This document shows, piece by piece, positions 1 to 6,557 of a stretch of DNA of 14,399 nucleotides (position 1 is the stretch's first letter; every line of letters begins with the position of its first letter). The translations under genes were made by a program, and so were the position numbers. Origin of the DNA: Anaerolineales bacterium UBA3071 (GTDB lineage Bacteria > Chloroflexota > Anaerolineae > UBA3071); contig DFBV01000286.1 in the NCBI GenBank assembly GCA_002366755.1, forward strand, positions 9,348-23,746, in the 5' to 3' direction. Below the pieces are notes generated by a model. That model saw nothing but the letters and a program-made list of their open reading frames with translations, searched no databases and had not been told where the DNA came from.

Positions 1-33
1 GATCAATTCCGTTTGTTCGATCACTTGAGCCAT
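1..33 (-). CDS. Start of next gene in leftward operon (partial)
   Basis: An ATG at 33-31 overlaps the TGA of the preceding gene in the form TGATG, the same coupling used between other genes of this operon. Eleven open codons (MAQVIEQTELI) follow before the window ends. The upstream AAGGG could serve as a weak ribosome binding site. The product cannot be recognised from eleven residues. The call rests on the overlap pattern alone, so a chance ATG is possible. Confidence 0.5.
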   Translation of the reverse strand, partial: MAQVIEQTELI

Positions 34-707
34 CACAGACCCTTGGTGTTGGCGTTCCCTGTCGTTATCGGCGTTGACGTCGGTGTCACCGTTGGTGTAG
101 GCGTCACCGTGGGCTTAGGTGTGACCGTCGGCGTTGGGGTGACGTCTCCCAGGAGTGCCAATTGCGCTTCCAACGCTCGCCGCAGGGCCAGCAAGTGATC
201 GCCCGACGTCTGGGCCTGAACATCTGCCCTGCTCCGCGCCCCCTGCGACGGGGAGCCCAGGGCCGTGGAGACCGCACCGTGTAGCCTCAGACACTCGTCA
301 GCCGTAGCCAGCGCAAGGGCGTGCAACGGCTTGAGCGGCGTGGGCGTTTCCGCCTCCTCCATCTGCTGCCGTAGACGCCCCAGACGGGACAGGGAGCGCT
401 CCAAGATACGGCTCCGCTCGTAGATGCTGGACGACACCACGGGGGTAGCGATGGCTGGCAACTCCCCCTGCGCTGTGGGCCAGGGGAGAGGGATCATGCT
501 CACTAACCGTGCCTGTTCCTCCTCCAGGGTGGCCATCCAGCCCTGGGCCTTGTCCAGGTAACGCGTGAGCTTCCAGTTGGCCGGCGACAGGAGCACCGGG
601 TGCCCGGCGACACGCGGGCTAAGCGCATAGCCGACGACCAGCAACACGACGCCGAGCAGGCCAATCAGTCCCAGTGCCAGGGTTCTCTTGCTGATCTCCA
701 GTTCCAT
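33..707 (-). CDS. Membrane-anchored protein with Thr/Pro-rich C-terminal tail
   Basis: This 224-residue protein has a short N-terminal stretch (MELEISKR), one strongly hydrophobic segment at about residues 9-30 and no convincing cleavage site, so it is probably a single-pass anchor. Residues 50-190 look helical and charged, with Leu/Arg/Glu-rich stretches that could form coiled coils. The tail, about residues 188-215, is a TPTPTVTPTP-type repeat. Such tails are common in exported Chloroflexota proteins and act as flexible stalks or linkers. The ATG overlaps the TGA of the upstream SSB-like gene by one base (TGATG), implying translational coupling. Its place behind two DNA-binding genes in a mobile element could mean a membrane component of a DNA-processing complex, but no family is recognised and the function is unknown. 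Confidence 0.75.
   Translation of the reverse strand: MELEISKRTLALGLIGLLGVVLLVVGYALSPRVAGHPVLLSPANWKLTRYLDKAQGWMATLEEEQARLVSMIPLPWPTAQGELPAIATPVVSSSIYERSRILERSLSRLGRLRQQMEEAETPTPLKPLHALALATADECLRLHGAVSTALGSPSQGARSRADVQAQTSGDHLLALRRALEAQLALLGDVTPTPTVTPKPTVTPTPTVTPTSTPITTGNANTKGL
69..147 (-). repeat. Low-complexity repeat encoding the Thr/Pro tail
   Basis: On the plus strand the motif GGCGTCACCGT and close variants recur with shifting spacing. On the minus strand they encode alternating Thr-Pro and Thr-Val. This is a coding microsatellite-like tract, likely to vary in length between strains by slippage. It is part of the preceding gene and not a separate element. Confidence 0.7.
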
Positions 708-1051
708 CAGTCGTTCTCCCTTGGTTCACTTTCCGTCCTCGGAGAGGAGTAGCGACCGATTATCACCGCTTCCGCACGGACCTCGGTTACCGTGCGACCA
801 CCAGGAACGTCTCGGCTTTGCAGCCTGCCCGTGACCGTCACCAGCGTTCCTTTGGCCAGCACGGAGGCGAGGGATACGAACCGCTGGCTGAGACAGACGA
901 TGGTGAAGAAATCGGCGCTCCGATCCGCTGTGCCGCGGGCAACCGCCATACGAAAGGTGACTTTGGGCCGGCCGGTTCGGGTCACGTAGAAGCCGGCGTC
1001 GGCGGTCAATGTTCCCACGAGGGTAACGTGGTTGGGGGATGCTGGGGTCAT
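707..1051 (-). CDS. Single-stranded DNA-binding (SSB-like) OB-fold protein, copy 2
   Basis: This 114-residue protein follows the SSB pattern. It opens with a first strand of the NHVTLVGTLTADAG type, continues with a TGRPKVTFRMAVAR segment, has the hydrophobic FFTIVCLSQRF strand where SSB has its W-x-x-V-x-x-F-like strand, and ends with KGTLVTVTGRLQSR, the classic KG-x-x-V-x-V-x-G-x-L motif. It should coat single-stranded DNA during replication or transfer. The C-terminus (ESEPREND) is acidic but lacks the D-D-x-P-F tip of housekeeping SSB, so partner recruitment may differ. Its start overlaps the upstream SSB-like gene by four bases (ATGA). The two paralogues are quite diverged, suggesting distinct roles or a heteromer. 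Confidence 0.85.
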   Translation of the reverse strand: MTPASPNHVTLVGTLTADAGFYVTRTGRPKVTFRMAVARGTADRSADFFTIVCLSQRFVSLASVLAKGTLVTVTGRLQSRDVPGGRTVTEVRAEAVIIGRYSSPRTESEPREND

Positions 1052-1467
1052 GGGCTTTGTTGCTCCTTTTGGGTATTCTTGTCTTGTCCTGGATCAACAG
1101 CCAGAATGTGATCGGCGACGATCTCCATGGCCACCCGAGGCTCCCGCAGGGTGCGGGGCAGTTGACTGGCGATGGCCTCGGCGTCCTCCGCTCGGCCCGC
1201 ACGACGCAGGGCTTTGGTCACCAAGCGCGGCACACTCTGCTGGAAATTGCGGGTGCGCACACGACCAACGACGATGACGAGCTGGTTCACCTGCAGGAAG
1301 GAAGGCGGCTCCCCCTGCCCGGCGATGATGGGATAGATCGGTACTTCCCCTCCCCCCTCGCCAAAGGGTTGTTTCTGGAAGAGGGTGAACACGAACCCTC
1401 CTCCCGGAACCCTCGCGGGGGCCCTGGCGACGCGGCCCACGAGGGTCACTTGATTGATGAAGCTCAT
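1048..1467 (-). CDS. SSB-like OB-fold protein, copy 1 (diverged)
   Basis: The N-terminus MSFINQVTLVGRVARAPA matches the first SSB strand, and LQVNQLVIVVGRVRTRNF matches the later K-G-x-x-V-x-V-x-G-R-L strand, but the central part (QKQPFGEGGGEVPIYPII) is shortened and Gly-rich. An extra helical region, about residues 82-110, and a polar Lys/Gln-rich tail follow. At 139 residues it is near normal SSB length. No acidic D-D-x-P-F tip is present. The start is supported by GGGAG seven bases upstream of the ATG. The gene begins 19 bases after the response-regulator stop and overlaps the next SSB-like gene by ATGA. It likely binds single-stranded DNA for the element, but is less canonical than its neighbour. 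Confidence 0.75.
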   Translation of the reverse strand: MSFINQVTLVGRVARAPARVPGGGFVFTLFQKQPFGEGGGEVPIYPIIAGQGEPPSFLQVNQLVIVVGRVRTRNFQQSVPRLVTKALRRAGRAEDAEAIASQLPRTLREPRVAMEIVADHILAVDPGQDKNTQKEQQSP

Positions 1468-1486
1468 GGCTCATCTCCCTATCTCT

Positions 1487-2233
1487 TCAGGTATCGAGGA
1501 AGATCTCTGCCTCCTCCACCAGCCGTACGATAGAGCTGTCCCTCGCGTATTTCGCCGCCACGCGCCTCACCCCCTGCTCTGAACCGCTCACCGGCCCCTG
1601 CTCCATGGCGTAACGCACCGCCTGAGCCCGCGTACGCAGGCCCGTCTTGCCATAGATGTGGTTCATGTGGCTGCGGACGGTGCCGGAGCTGATGAAAAGC
1701 GCTTCGGCGATCTCTTTGTTGCTTAACCCCTGGCCTACAAGAGCCAGCACTTCCCGCTCTCGCGCGGTCAGCCCTGACAGACCCCGAGACGCCGCCGGAG
1801 ACCCCGGCACGACGGCTGCCTTACGCACCAGGATGCGGGCCACCCGGCTGCTGAGCCAGGTTTGGCCCCTGGCCGCCGCCCGGATGGCGAAGAGCAGATT
1901 CTCCGGGGACTCCTCCTTGAGGGCGTACCCTGTTGCGCCGGCCCTCAGCAGGTCGAGGATGAGTCTCTCCTCGTCGCAGCCGGTCAGGATCAGGACCTCC
2001 AGCTCTGGATAGCGCCCTGTCAGATGTCGCGTGACGGTTGCGGCGTCCAGCCCTGGCACGTTCACTTCCAGGAGCAGGACATCTGGGGCCAGCCTGGCGA
2101 TGGCCAGCTCCACTTCAGCGCCGTGGGCCACCTCTCCCACGACCTCCAGGTCCGGCTCGTTGCTGAGCAGGGTGTTGATCCCCATGCGGGCGAGGGGATG
2201 ACCATCGGCGATCAGGATGCGGATACGACGCAT
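1487..2233 (-). CDS. NarL/FixJ-type response regulator with atypical receiver
   Basis: The protein has an N-terminal receiver domain (about residues 1-120) and a LuxR-type helix-turn-helix (about 152-210, LTAREREVLALVGQGLSNKEIAEAL, then SSGTVRSHMNHIYGK), so it should bind DNA as a dimer. The receiver is degenerate. The second acidic residue of the usual DD pair is Gly (D10-G11), and the phospho-acceptor Asp is Glu56 within LLLEVNVPG. The conserved Thr84 and Lys106 remain. Glu at this site often mimics phosphorylation, suggesting activity without a sensor kinase; no histidine kinase is seen. The ATG at 2233 is chosen because GAGG lies seven bases upstream. An upstream in-frame TTG at 2266 has no such support. 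A short C-terminal extension follows the HTH. It probably controls genes of this element, perhaps its own operon. Confidence 0.88.
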   Translation of the reverse strand: MRRIRILIADGHPLARMGINTLLSNEPDLEVVGEVAHGAEVELAIARLAPDVLLLEVNVPGLDAATVTRHLTGRYPELEVLILTGCDEERLILDLLRAGATGYALKEESPENLLFAIRAAARGQTWLSSRVARILVRKAAVVPGSPAASRGLSGLTAREREVLALVGQGLSNKEIAEALFISSGTVRSHMNHIYGKTGLRTRAQAVRYAMEQGPVSGSEQGVRRVAAKYARDSSIVRLVEEAEIFLDT

Positions 2234-2374
2234 GGTTGGGCCTCGGCTGCTGGGGATAGGCGACAAGCGATCAACGAGCCGGCCTCGAGAGCTGTCTGAG
2301 CCGAAGGTGTAGGTGACCGCTCATCACGAGTGGCATGGCCAAAGGCCAGGGAATGACCTCCAACACCCACTGTC
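2234..2374. other. Short intergenic gap without a visible promoter
   Basis: This stretch separates the zinc-ribbon gene from the response-regulator gene. It contains a small hairpin TGGCC-AAA-GGCCA at 2336-2348 with no U-tract. I see no sigma-70 promoter on the minus strand, so the downstream genes are probably read through from the promoter near 3054. Confidence 0.4.
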
Positions 2375-2830
2375 TCAGCCACGCTTACGGCGACGACGAC
2401 GCAGCGACACGGCCGTGAGCTCCCCGCAGCCGTTGCACTTCTTGTGGAGACCGGTAGCCGGACCGAAGGACTCGGTGAGCTTCCGGCCGCAGTGCTGGCA
2501 GTAGCCGGGCCGCAGGCTCACCAGACGGTCAGGGTCCTCGATGACCTCGATGTCATAGTGTGTGCGATCCACCCTGTCCAGGCTCTCCTGCAAACGACGG
2601 ACCAGGTCGGTCTTGACCAAACGCACCTTGTCGGTGCGGACGACCTCTTCCTTCGTCCATCCGGCCCCTTCGATACGGGTGCGGAAGGTCTCCACACCAG
2701 GTGCAACAACCCCGGCCTCATCAGGCAGCCGGTCGAGCCAGGCCTGGATGCAGCTTTGGCGGGCTCCCCTGGCTTCCGATTGAGATGTGAGTCGGATGAC
2801 GATGTGCACCAAGGTGCGGATCTCGCTCAT
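2375..2830 (-). CDS. Small zinc-ribbon protein with basic tail, function unknown
   Basis: The 151-residue product has an N-terminal part resembling a beta strand (IRTLVHIVIRL), a helical charged middle (about 60-95), then a four-cysteine zinc ribbon (C111-x2-C114 ... C132-x2-C135) and a strongly basic end (RRRRRKR), all typical of nucleic-acid binding. No family is recognised. The ATG at 2830 is preferred. A longer frame from a GTG at 2863 would start inside the terminator hairpin and lacks a ribosome binding site. This is the first gene of the leftward operon. Its start codon lies only about 13 bases downstream of the terminator T-run, so its expression probably depends on terminator read-through. 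A protein with a zinc ribbon and Arg tail could plausibly bind that leader RNA and autoregulate, but this is speculation. Confidence 0.7.
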   Translation of the reverse strand: MSEIRTLVHIVIRLTSQSEARGARQSCIQAWLDRLPDEAGVVAPGVETFRTRIEGAGWTKEEVVRTDKVRLVKTDLVRRLQESLDRVDRTHYDIEVIEDPDRLVSLRPGYCQHCGRKLTESFGPATGLHKKCNGCGELTAVSLRRRRRKRG

Positions 2831-2889
2831 GGGCGATCCCAGGACAAAACAAAAAGCGCCCACAGCGCACCGCGAGAATCGCGATGCAT
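2827..2889 (-). CDS. Possible leader peptide overlapping the terminator hairpin
   Basis: An ATG within the terminator hairpin opens a 20-codon frame (MHRDSRGALWALF...). Its TGA overlaps the ATG of the zinc-ribbon gene in the form ATGA. The arrangement looks like a leader peptide whose translation would melt the terminator stem and deliver ribosomes to the next start. Against it, there is no good ribosome binding site: GAGAGG lies about 16 bases upstream, which is too far. It could be chance. Confidence 0.3.
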   Translation of the reverse strand: MHRDSRGALWALFVLSWDRP

Positions 2890-2901
2890 GCCGTGGGCGC
2901 T
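2844..2901 (-). terminator. Intrinsic terminator in the operon leader
   Basis: On the minus strand the arms AGCGCCCAC (2901-2893) and GTGGGCGCT (2863-2855) form the outer stem. CGCGA/TCGCG (2883-2879 with 2875-2871) forms an inner stem around a short loop. TTTTTGTTTTG follows directly. This is a strong rho-independent terminator located before, and not after, a gene, which points to attenuation or to the 3' end of a short RNA. Confidence 0.8.
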
Positions 2902-3048
2902 AAGGCCTCTCTGGCGTCGCTCGAGGGGTGGACCCCCTCAAGATCTTGATATGCTGCTGAAATCAGGTTGGAGCAGACTCGAAGCGCCGCTCAGACCTGT
3001 TGGGGAGAGCAGGGAAAGGGCGGTGCCCCCCGGCTCTCAGCTTTTCCA
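2844..3048 (-). ncRNA. Structured leader RNA or small RNA, about 200 nt, class unknown
   Basis: Transcription from the promoter at 3054-3082 would start near 3048 and reach the terminator near 2844 without crossing a long ORF. The RNA can fold into successive hairpins: GAGAGC/GCTCTC with a G-run/C-run inside; CAGGT-x2-GAGC paired to GCTC-x2-ACCTG; the palindrome TCAAGATCTTGA; GAGGGG/CCCCTC; and the terminator. An AAAAGC near the 5' end could pair with the GCUUUUU of the terminator and act as an antiterminator. I checked it by eye against T-box, TPP, SRP and 6S signatures and found no match. Either an attenuator leader for the zinc-ribbon gene or an independent sRNA would fit. Confidence 0.5.
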
Positions 3049-3053
3049 GAGGG

Positions 3054-3082
3054 ATTATACCCCAGAAAGCGAGAATGGTCAA
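3054..3082 (-). promoter_or_regulatory. Sigma-70 promoter of the leftward operon
   Basis: On the minus strand TTGACC (3082-3077) and TATAAT (3059-3054) are separated by 17 bases, nearly the full consensus at optimal spacing. The predicted start is near 3048, about 220 bases before the first reliable start codon. Confidence 0.85.
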
Positions 3083-3117
3083 GGGCGGTACACGACTGCG
3101 TAAACACAAGAGGCCAG

Positions 3118-3183
3118 AATACGCGCAAGGGTAGAGGAGAAAATACGCGCAAGGGTAGAGAGAGAATACGCCAAAGGGTAGAT
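3118..3183. repeat. Three 19-bp direct repeats (iteron-like)
   Basis: AATACGCGCAAGGGTAGAG occurs at 3118-3136 and 3142-3160, identical in both. A variant, AATACGCCAAAGGGTAGAT, lies at 3165-3183. The periods are 24 and 23 bases. A fragment, ATACGCCA, recurs at 3199. The array sits about 36 bases upstream of the leftward -35 box, between divergent operons. It could be an activator or repressor binding array, or origin iterons for the neighbouring primase. Confidence 0.8.
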
Positions 3184-3508
3184 GCGCTACGAGCGCGGAT
3201 ACGCCATAATGAACAGTACCAACCATCCTGCCCTGGGGCTGCCTGGCCATGGGTGGGAAGGAGGCCACCGAGCCACGACAAAAAGGAGGCCGACCAGACC
3301 CACCCGATCAGGCCAGGGGCATTCGCGGCCCCTGGCAGTGGGGCATTTGGCGCATTTGAGGTCCTTTCCTGACATCCTCCCCACGGCTAAAGCCGGGGGC
3401 ATCCGCGCCGAAATCGTGGTGACGACTCCAGATCGCAGCCTGGTGGCACCGCGCCCGCTGCGATCCGTGCGGTCGTTTTTCTTGTTCTGCAGCTCATGGA
3501 GGCGAAAC
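3184..3508. other. Intergenic stretch, no confident gene
   Basis: Between the direct repeats and the first rightward small ORF there is an open frame on each strand, but the translations look like random GC-rich sequence. The only distinct feature is the IS200/IS605-like hairpin end at 3370-3402. I found no clear plus-strand promoter; CATAAT at 3205 has no acceptable -35 partner. Confidence 0.5.
3370..3402. mobile_element. Solitary IS200/IS605-type hairpin end
   Basis: TGACATCCTCCCC followed by the imperfect stem CCCC-A-CGGCT-AA-AGCCG-GGGG is the characteristic end of many IS200/IS605 elements. The complement reads GGGGAGGATGTCA, as found next to TnpB genes. No TnpA (Y1 transposase) or TnpB gene is near. 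It is therefore a remnant, a non-autonomous derivative or a solo end. It resembles these ends from memory only. Confidence 0.6.
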
Positions 3509-3700
3509 GTGCCAAAGCACAATACCACGATGGTCTGCACGGTCATCGATCCGGCCGAGCGGCGCCGTCGGTTGGCCCTTGTCTATCGGCTGCTGTTGGA
3601 CCTTGCAGGGCACAAGCAAACCGCGGACGTGCCTGAAGCTGGCAGGCCCGACACATCGGCGGCCGCTGATGCCCCGGCCGTGAAGCCGGAGGCGCAATGA
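3509..3700 (+). CDS. Small hypothetical protein upstream of primase
   Basis: A 63-residue frame starts at GTG 3509, six bases after a perfect GGAGG (3498-3502). An in-frame ATG at 3530 lacks such a site. The translation has a plausible amphipathic helix, about residues 15-35 (DPAERRRRLALVYRLLLDLA), and a disordered Ala/Pro tail. An upstream extension to 3182 in the same frame looks non-coding and is rejected. No family is recognised. It begins the rightward series that leads into the primase and may be a small accessory factor of the element. Confidence 0.5.
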   Translation: MPKHNTTMVCTVIDPAERRRRLALVYRLLLDLAGHKQTADVPEAGRPDTSAAADAPAVKPEAQ

Positions 3701-3712
3701 CAGTGTGGCACG

Positions 3713-3937
3713 ATGTCAGGGCAAAAACAAACCACCCGCCTGTGCCCCCGGACGCGTTCCGTTCGGGGAGTAACTGAAGCGGGCAGGAAACCGCCCTGGA
3801 CGGGAACATTGACGGCCACACACCTACCAGGGCGAAGGTGGCAGGCCGCTGCTCTGGCGGCTCTACCACAACTCATAACAGTGGGCAACGGGAAGCAAGT
3901 GTGGCTGGCCACCACACTGGCCCGGCCCGACCGGTGA
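3713..3937 (+). CDS. Small hypothetical protein directly before primase
   Basis: This 74-residue frame begins 12 bases after the preceding small gene's stop, in the same frame, and ends 13 bases before the primase ATG. The C-terminal half (about residues 38-74, with WQAAALAALPQLI and KQVWLATTLARPD) looks protein-like, while the N-terminal part is Arg/Pro-rich and less convincing. The ATG has no good ribosome binding site. An alternative 26-codon frame from ATG 3697 overlaps the previous stop (ATGA) behind GGAGG. One of the two may be used, and a damaged gene is also possible. Function unknown. Confidence 0.35.
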   Translation: MSGQKQTTRLCPRTRSVRGVTEAGRKPPWTGTLTATHLPGRRWQAAALAALPQLITVGNGKQVWLATTLARPDR

Positions 3938-3950
3938 TGGAGGTCAGGTC

Positions 3951-6530
3951 ATGAGTACCCACGCCTGTGAGGAGTTCAAGGAACGTGTCAAAGAAGCGAT
4001 CGACTTTCCGGCTCTGGTAGCCAGAACCGTCACACTTCCTCGGGCTCCTGATGGACGCAGCCCGGTGATGGCGCGCTGTCCGTTTCACGACGACCGCAAC
4101 CCCAGCCTGGCCGTCTACGCCGATCATGCCTATTGCTTCTCCTGTTGCCAGTATTGGGATGCCTTCGACTGGGTCATGCAGCGGGACGGCCTCGACTTCC
4201 GCACCGCCCTGGATCTTCTGGCGGGACAGGCAAGTATCCCCAGTCCCCACTGGACCGCAGAACGGGAAAGGGCTATCCGGGAGCGTCGAACACTCGATCA
4301 ATTGCTGACCCTGGCCGCCGCCTACTACCAACAGCGGCTATGGGAAACGGCCGAGGTGCTGCAATATCCCCGTTCCCGTGGCTGGTCCGACGAGACCATC
4401 CGCTCCTTTCACCTGGGCTACGCCGACGGCAGGCTGGCCGGTTTCCTGCGAGAGAGAGGCGCCGACCTGGCCCTGGCGCGCCAGGTGGGACTGATCCGGG
4501 AGAATGGCAGGGACTTCTTCACCGACCGCCTGGTGTTTCCCTTTCTGCGCTCCGACCGTGTCGTCTACATGACCGGTCGAGCGCTGTCCCCGAACAGACC
4601 ACCGAAATACCTGCATCTACCCTTGGCCGAAGGCCAGACCAGGCCACTGTACGGGGTTGACGCGCTGCGGGGTGATGGCCCCATTGTCGTCGTGGAAGGG
4701 CCGGCCGATGTGCTGACGCTGGCCCAATGGCACATCCCTGCCGTGGCGCTGCTGGGCGCCTCTCTGCCGCCGGAGCACGTCCCCCGCCTGCAAGGGCACA
4801 AGGCCATCTTCCTGGCCCTGGACAACGACGACACAGGCAAGCAAGCCACCCGCCGGTTGGCCGAGACCTTGGGGCCGCTGGTGCGGTTGGTGCGATGGCC
4901 CGAGGGGGTACACGACGGCAACGACTACGCCCGGCAAGGCGCCGCCGCTGAGGGCCTGCAGGAGCTCTTGAACACCGCCCCGACGTGGCTTGACCTGCGC
5001 ATCGAGGATGCGGCCAGGCAGCGTGGGGCGGGGCGAGACGAGGCGATCGAGAGCCTCTTCGGCCTGCTGGCGAGCCTCAATCCCCTGCCACTGGCACGCT
5101 ACAAGGGCAGGGTGACCAAAGCGCTGGAGGAGATAGGGACGAGGGACTTCAATGGGCTCCTGAAGGCAGTGAGGGAGGCCGAGGCCCACGAAACGGCCGC
5201 CGCCGAGGTGCTGGAGGGTCAGTATCCCGTCATCGCACCCGCTCTGGACTTCCTCGACGGGCTGGCCGTCGTGACCATCCCCCTGCTGGCCATGGCGGAC
5301 GGCAAGCCGACCCATGTGCCCCACCTGATCACCAGCGACCGCCAGTTGCTCACCGCCGACGGGCAACGACTGCTGGACATCGGCGGCCGCCAGGTCGTCC
5401 TGCGGGATCTGCCGACCGCTCTGGGAAGCGCGACCCGCTGGGATTACGCCCACGTACAGGAATACCTCCAAGGCGATGCCCCCCATCCGGTTGAGGTCTA
5501 CCTGGAGGCCGAACGGCTGCTCGACGAGTATGTGGACTTCCGGGAAGAGGGCACCAGCGACGTGCTGGCTTTGTGGGTCATCGGCTCCTACGTCTATCCG
5601 CTTTTCGAGGCCTATCCCTACGTGGCTCTGATGGGACCGAAGGGCAGTGGGAAGACGAAGACGCTGGACGTGATCGCCCGCTTGGCGTTCAACGGACGCG
5701 TGTCCAGTAGTATGTCGCCCGCTTCGCTGTTTCGGGTGGTGCAGGCCACGCGGGGCATGCTGGGGATAGACGAGGCCGAGCGCTTGGGCAATCCGAGAGA
5801 CCCGATCGCCGCCGACCTGCGCTTGCTGCTCAATGCGGGATACAAGCGGGGCAGCCCCGCCATCCGCTGCGAGGGCGAGGATCACCGGGTGGTGGAATTC
5901 GAGGTCTACGGCCCCAAGGTGATCGCCAGCATCCGGGGGCTGGAGGACGTGCTGGAGAGCCGCTGCATCCTGATCAACATGCTGAGGACGGCCGGCTCCA
6001 AAGGCAACCTCATCGTGTCTGAACGCGGCGAGGATTGGGCCAGGGCGCGGCATGGGTTGTATTGCTTCGCACTTCAACACTTTGCCGCAGTGCGCCATCG
6101 CTACCTGGCGGGTGTGGGAGCAGATGGGCTGAGCAACCGCCAGGCCGAGTTATGGCGGCCCCTGCTGGCCATCGCGGCCTACCTGGATGGCCGGGGCGCG
6201 AACGGGCTGCTGGCGGTGGTGCGTGACTATGCCCTGCGGAAGGCTGAACAGGCAGAGGAAGCCGCTCTCGACGATCGGCGGACAGCCCTGCTGCTTGCGC
6301 TGCACAAGCTGGCCGTTCTGGAGGGGGAGGAGGAGGTGACCCCGACGCAGGTGCGCCAGGCCATGGCCAGCTTCCTCGACGAACCGGGCGAGGTGACATC
6401 GCAGTGGGTCGGCTACCGTCTCAAGGAATTCGGTTTCCAGCGGCGGCGCACGGGAGGGAAGCGCTTATATCCGATGAGCGCCCGGCGCGTGCAGGATGTG
6501 CTGGCTCGCTACGCGGTGGAGGCTCCCTGA
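3951..6530 (+). CDS. CHC2-TOPRIM primase fused to a P-loop ATPase (replicative primase/helicase)
   Basis: This 859-residue protein has three recognisable parts. A CHC2-type zinc finger (C43-x2-H46 ... C62-x2-C65) should bind template. A DnaG-type primase/TOPRIM core follows, with the catalytic glutamate in VVVEGPAD (E249) and the metal-binding DND triad at 291-293. The C-terminal half carries a Walker A motif, GPKGSGKT (562-569), with a Walker B-like LGIDEAE (D607-E608). The end (about 775-855) looks like a winged helix. The domain order matches primase-helicases of plasmids, phages and integrative elements. It should lay RNA primers and possibly unwind the origin. The start has GGAGG seven bases upstream. 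An ISKra4-type element lies directly behind the TGA, leaving the gene intact. Nearby SSB genes and repeat arrays fit a replication module. Confidence 0.92.
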   Translation: MSTHACEEFKERVKEAIDFPALVARTVTLPRAPDGRSPVMARCPFHDDRNPSLAVYADHAYCFSCCQYWDAFDWVMQRDGLDFRTALDLLAGQASIPSPHWTAERERAIRERRTLDQLLTLAAAYYQQRLWETAEVLQYPRSRGWSDETIRSFHLGYADGRLAGFLRERGADLALARQVGLIRENGRDFFTDRLVFPFLRSDRVVYMTGRALSPNRPPKYLHLPLAEGQTRPLYGVDALRGDGPIVVVEGPADVLTLAQWHIPAVALLGASLPPEHVPRLQGHKAIFLALDNDDTGKQATRRLAETLGPLVRLVRWPEGVHDGNDYARQGAAAEGLQELLNTAPTWLDLRIEDAARQRGAGRDEAIESLFGLLASLNPLPLARYKGRVTKALEEIGTRDFNGLLKAVREAEAHETAAAEVLEGQYPVIAPALDFLDGLAVVTIPLLAMADGKPTHVPHLITSDRQLLTADGQRLLDIGGRQVVLRDLPTALGSATRWDYAHVQEYLQGDAPHPVEVYLEAERLLDEYVDFREEGTSDVLALWVIGSYVYPLFEAYPYVALMGPKGSGKTKTLDVIARLAFNGRVSSSMSPASLFRVVQATRGMLGIDEAERLGNPRDPIAADLRLLLNAGYKRGSPAIRCEGEDHRVVEFEVYGPKVIASIRGLEDVLESRCILINMLRTAGSKGNLIVSERGEDWARARHGLYCFALQHFAAVRHRYLAGVGADGLSNRQAELWRPLLAIAAYLDGRGANGLLAVVRDYALRKAEQAEEAALDDRRTALLLALHKLAVLEGEEEVTPTQVRQAMASFLDEPGEVTSQWVGYRLKEFGFQRRRTGGKRLYPMSARRVQDVLARYAVEAP

Positions 6531-6539
6531 GCGGAAATG
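6531..6539. repeat. Target-site duplication of the ISKra4-type element, left copy
   Basis: GCGGAAATG directly follows the primase stop codon and is repeated exactly at 9232-9240 beyond the other end of the element. Nine bases agrees with the ISKra4 group. Confidence 0.9.
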
Positions 6540-6557
6540 GGGTGCATTACGTGTTTC

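Noticed and set aside
2844..3048. TPP riboswitch or T-box identity for the leader
   Set aside because: CTGAGA and AACCTGAT fragments recall TPP but are in the wrong arrangement and without the conserved partner segments. No T-box UGGN antiterminator motif is found. The downstream gene is not for thiamin or aminoacylation.
3118..3183. CRISPR array
   Set aside because: Only three 19-bp repeats with 4-5 bp between them; there is no room for spacers and no cas gene nearby.
4617..6098. 493-codon open frame on the minus strand opposite the primase gene
   Set aside because: It is a shadow of the GC-rich primase coding sequence. The translation is rich in Gln, His and Gly with no domain, while the plus frame has clear zinc finger, TOPRIM and Walker motifs.
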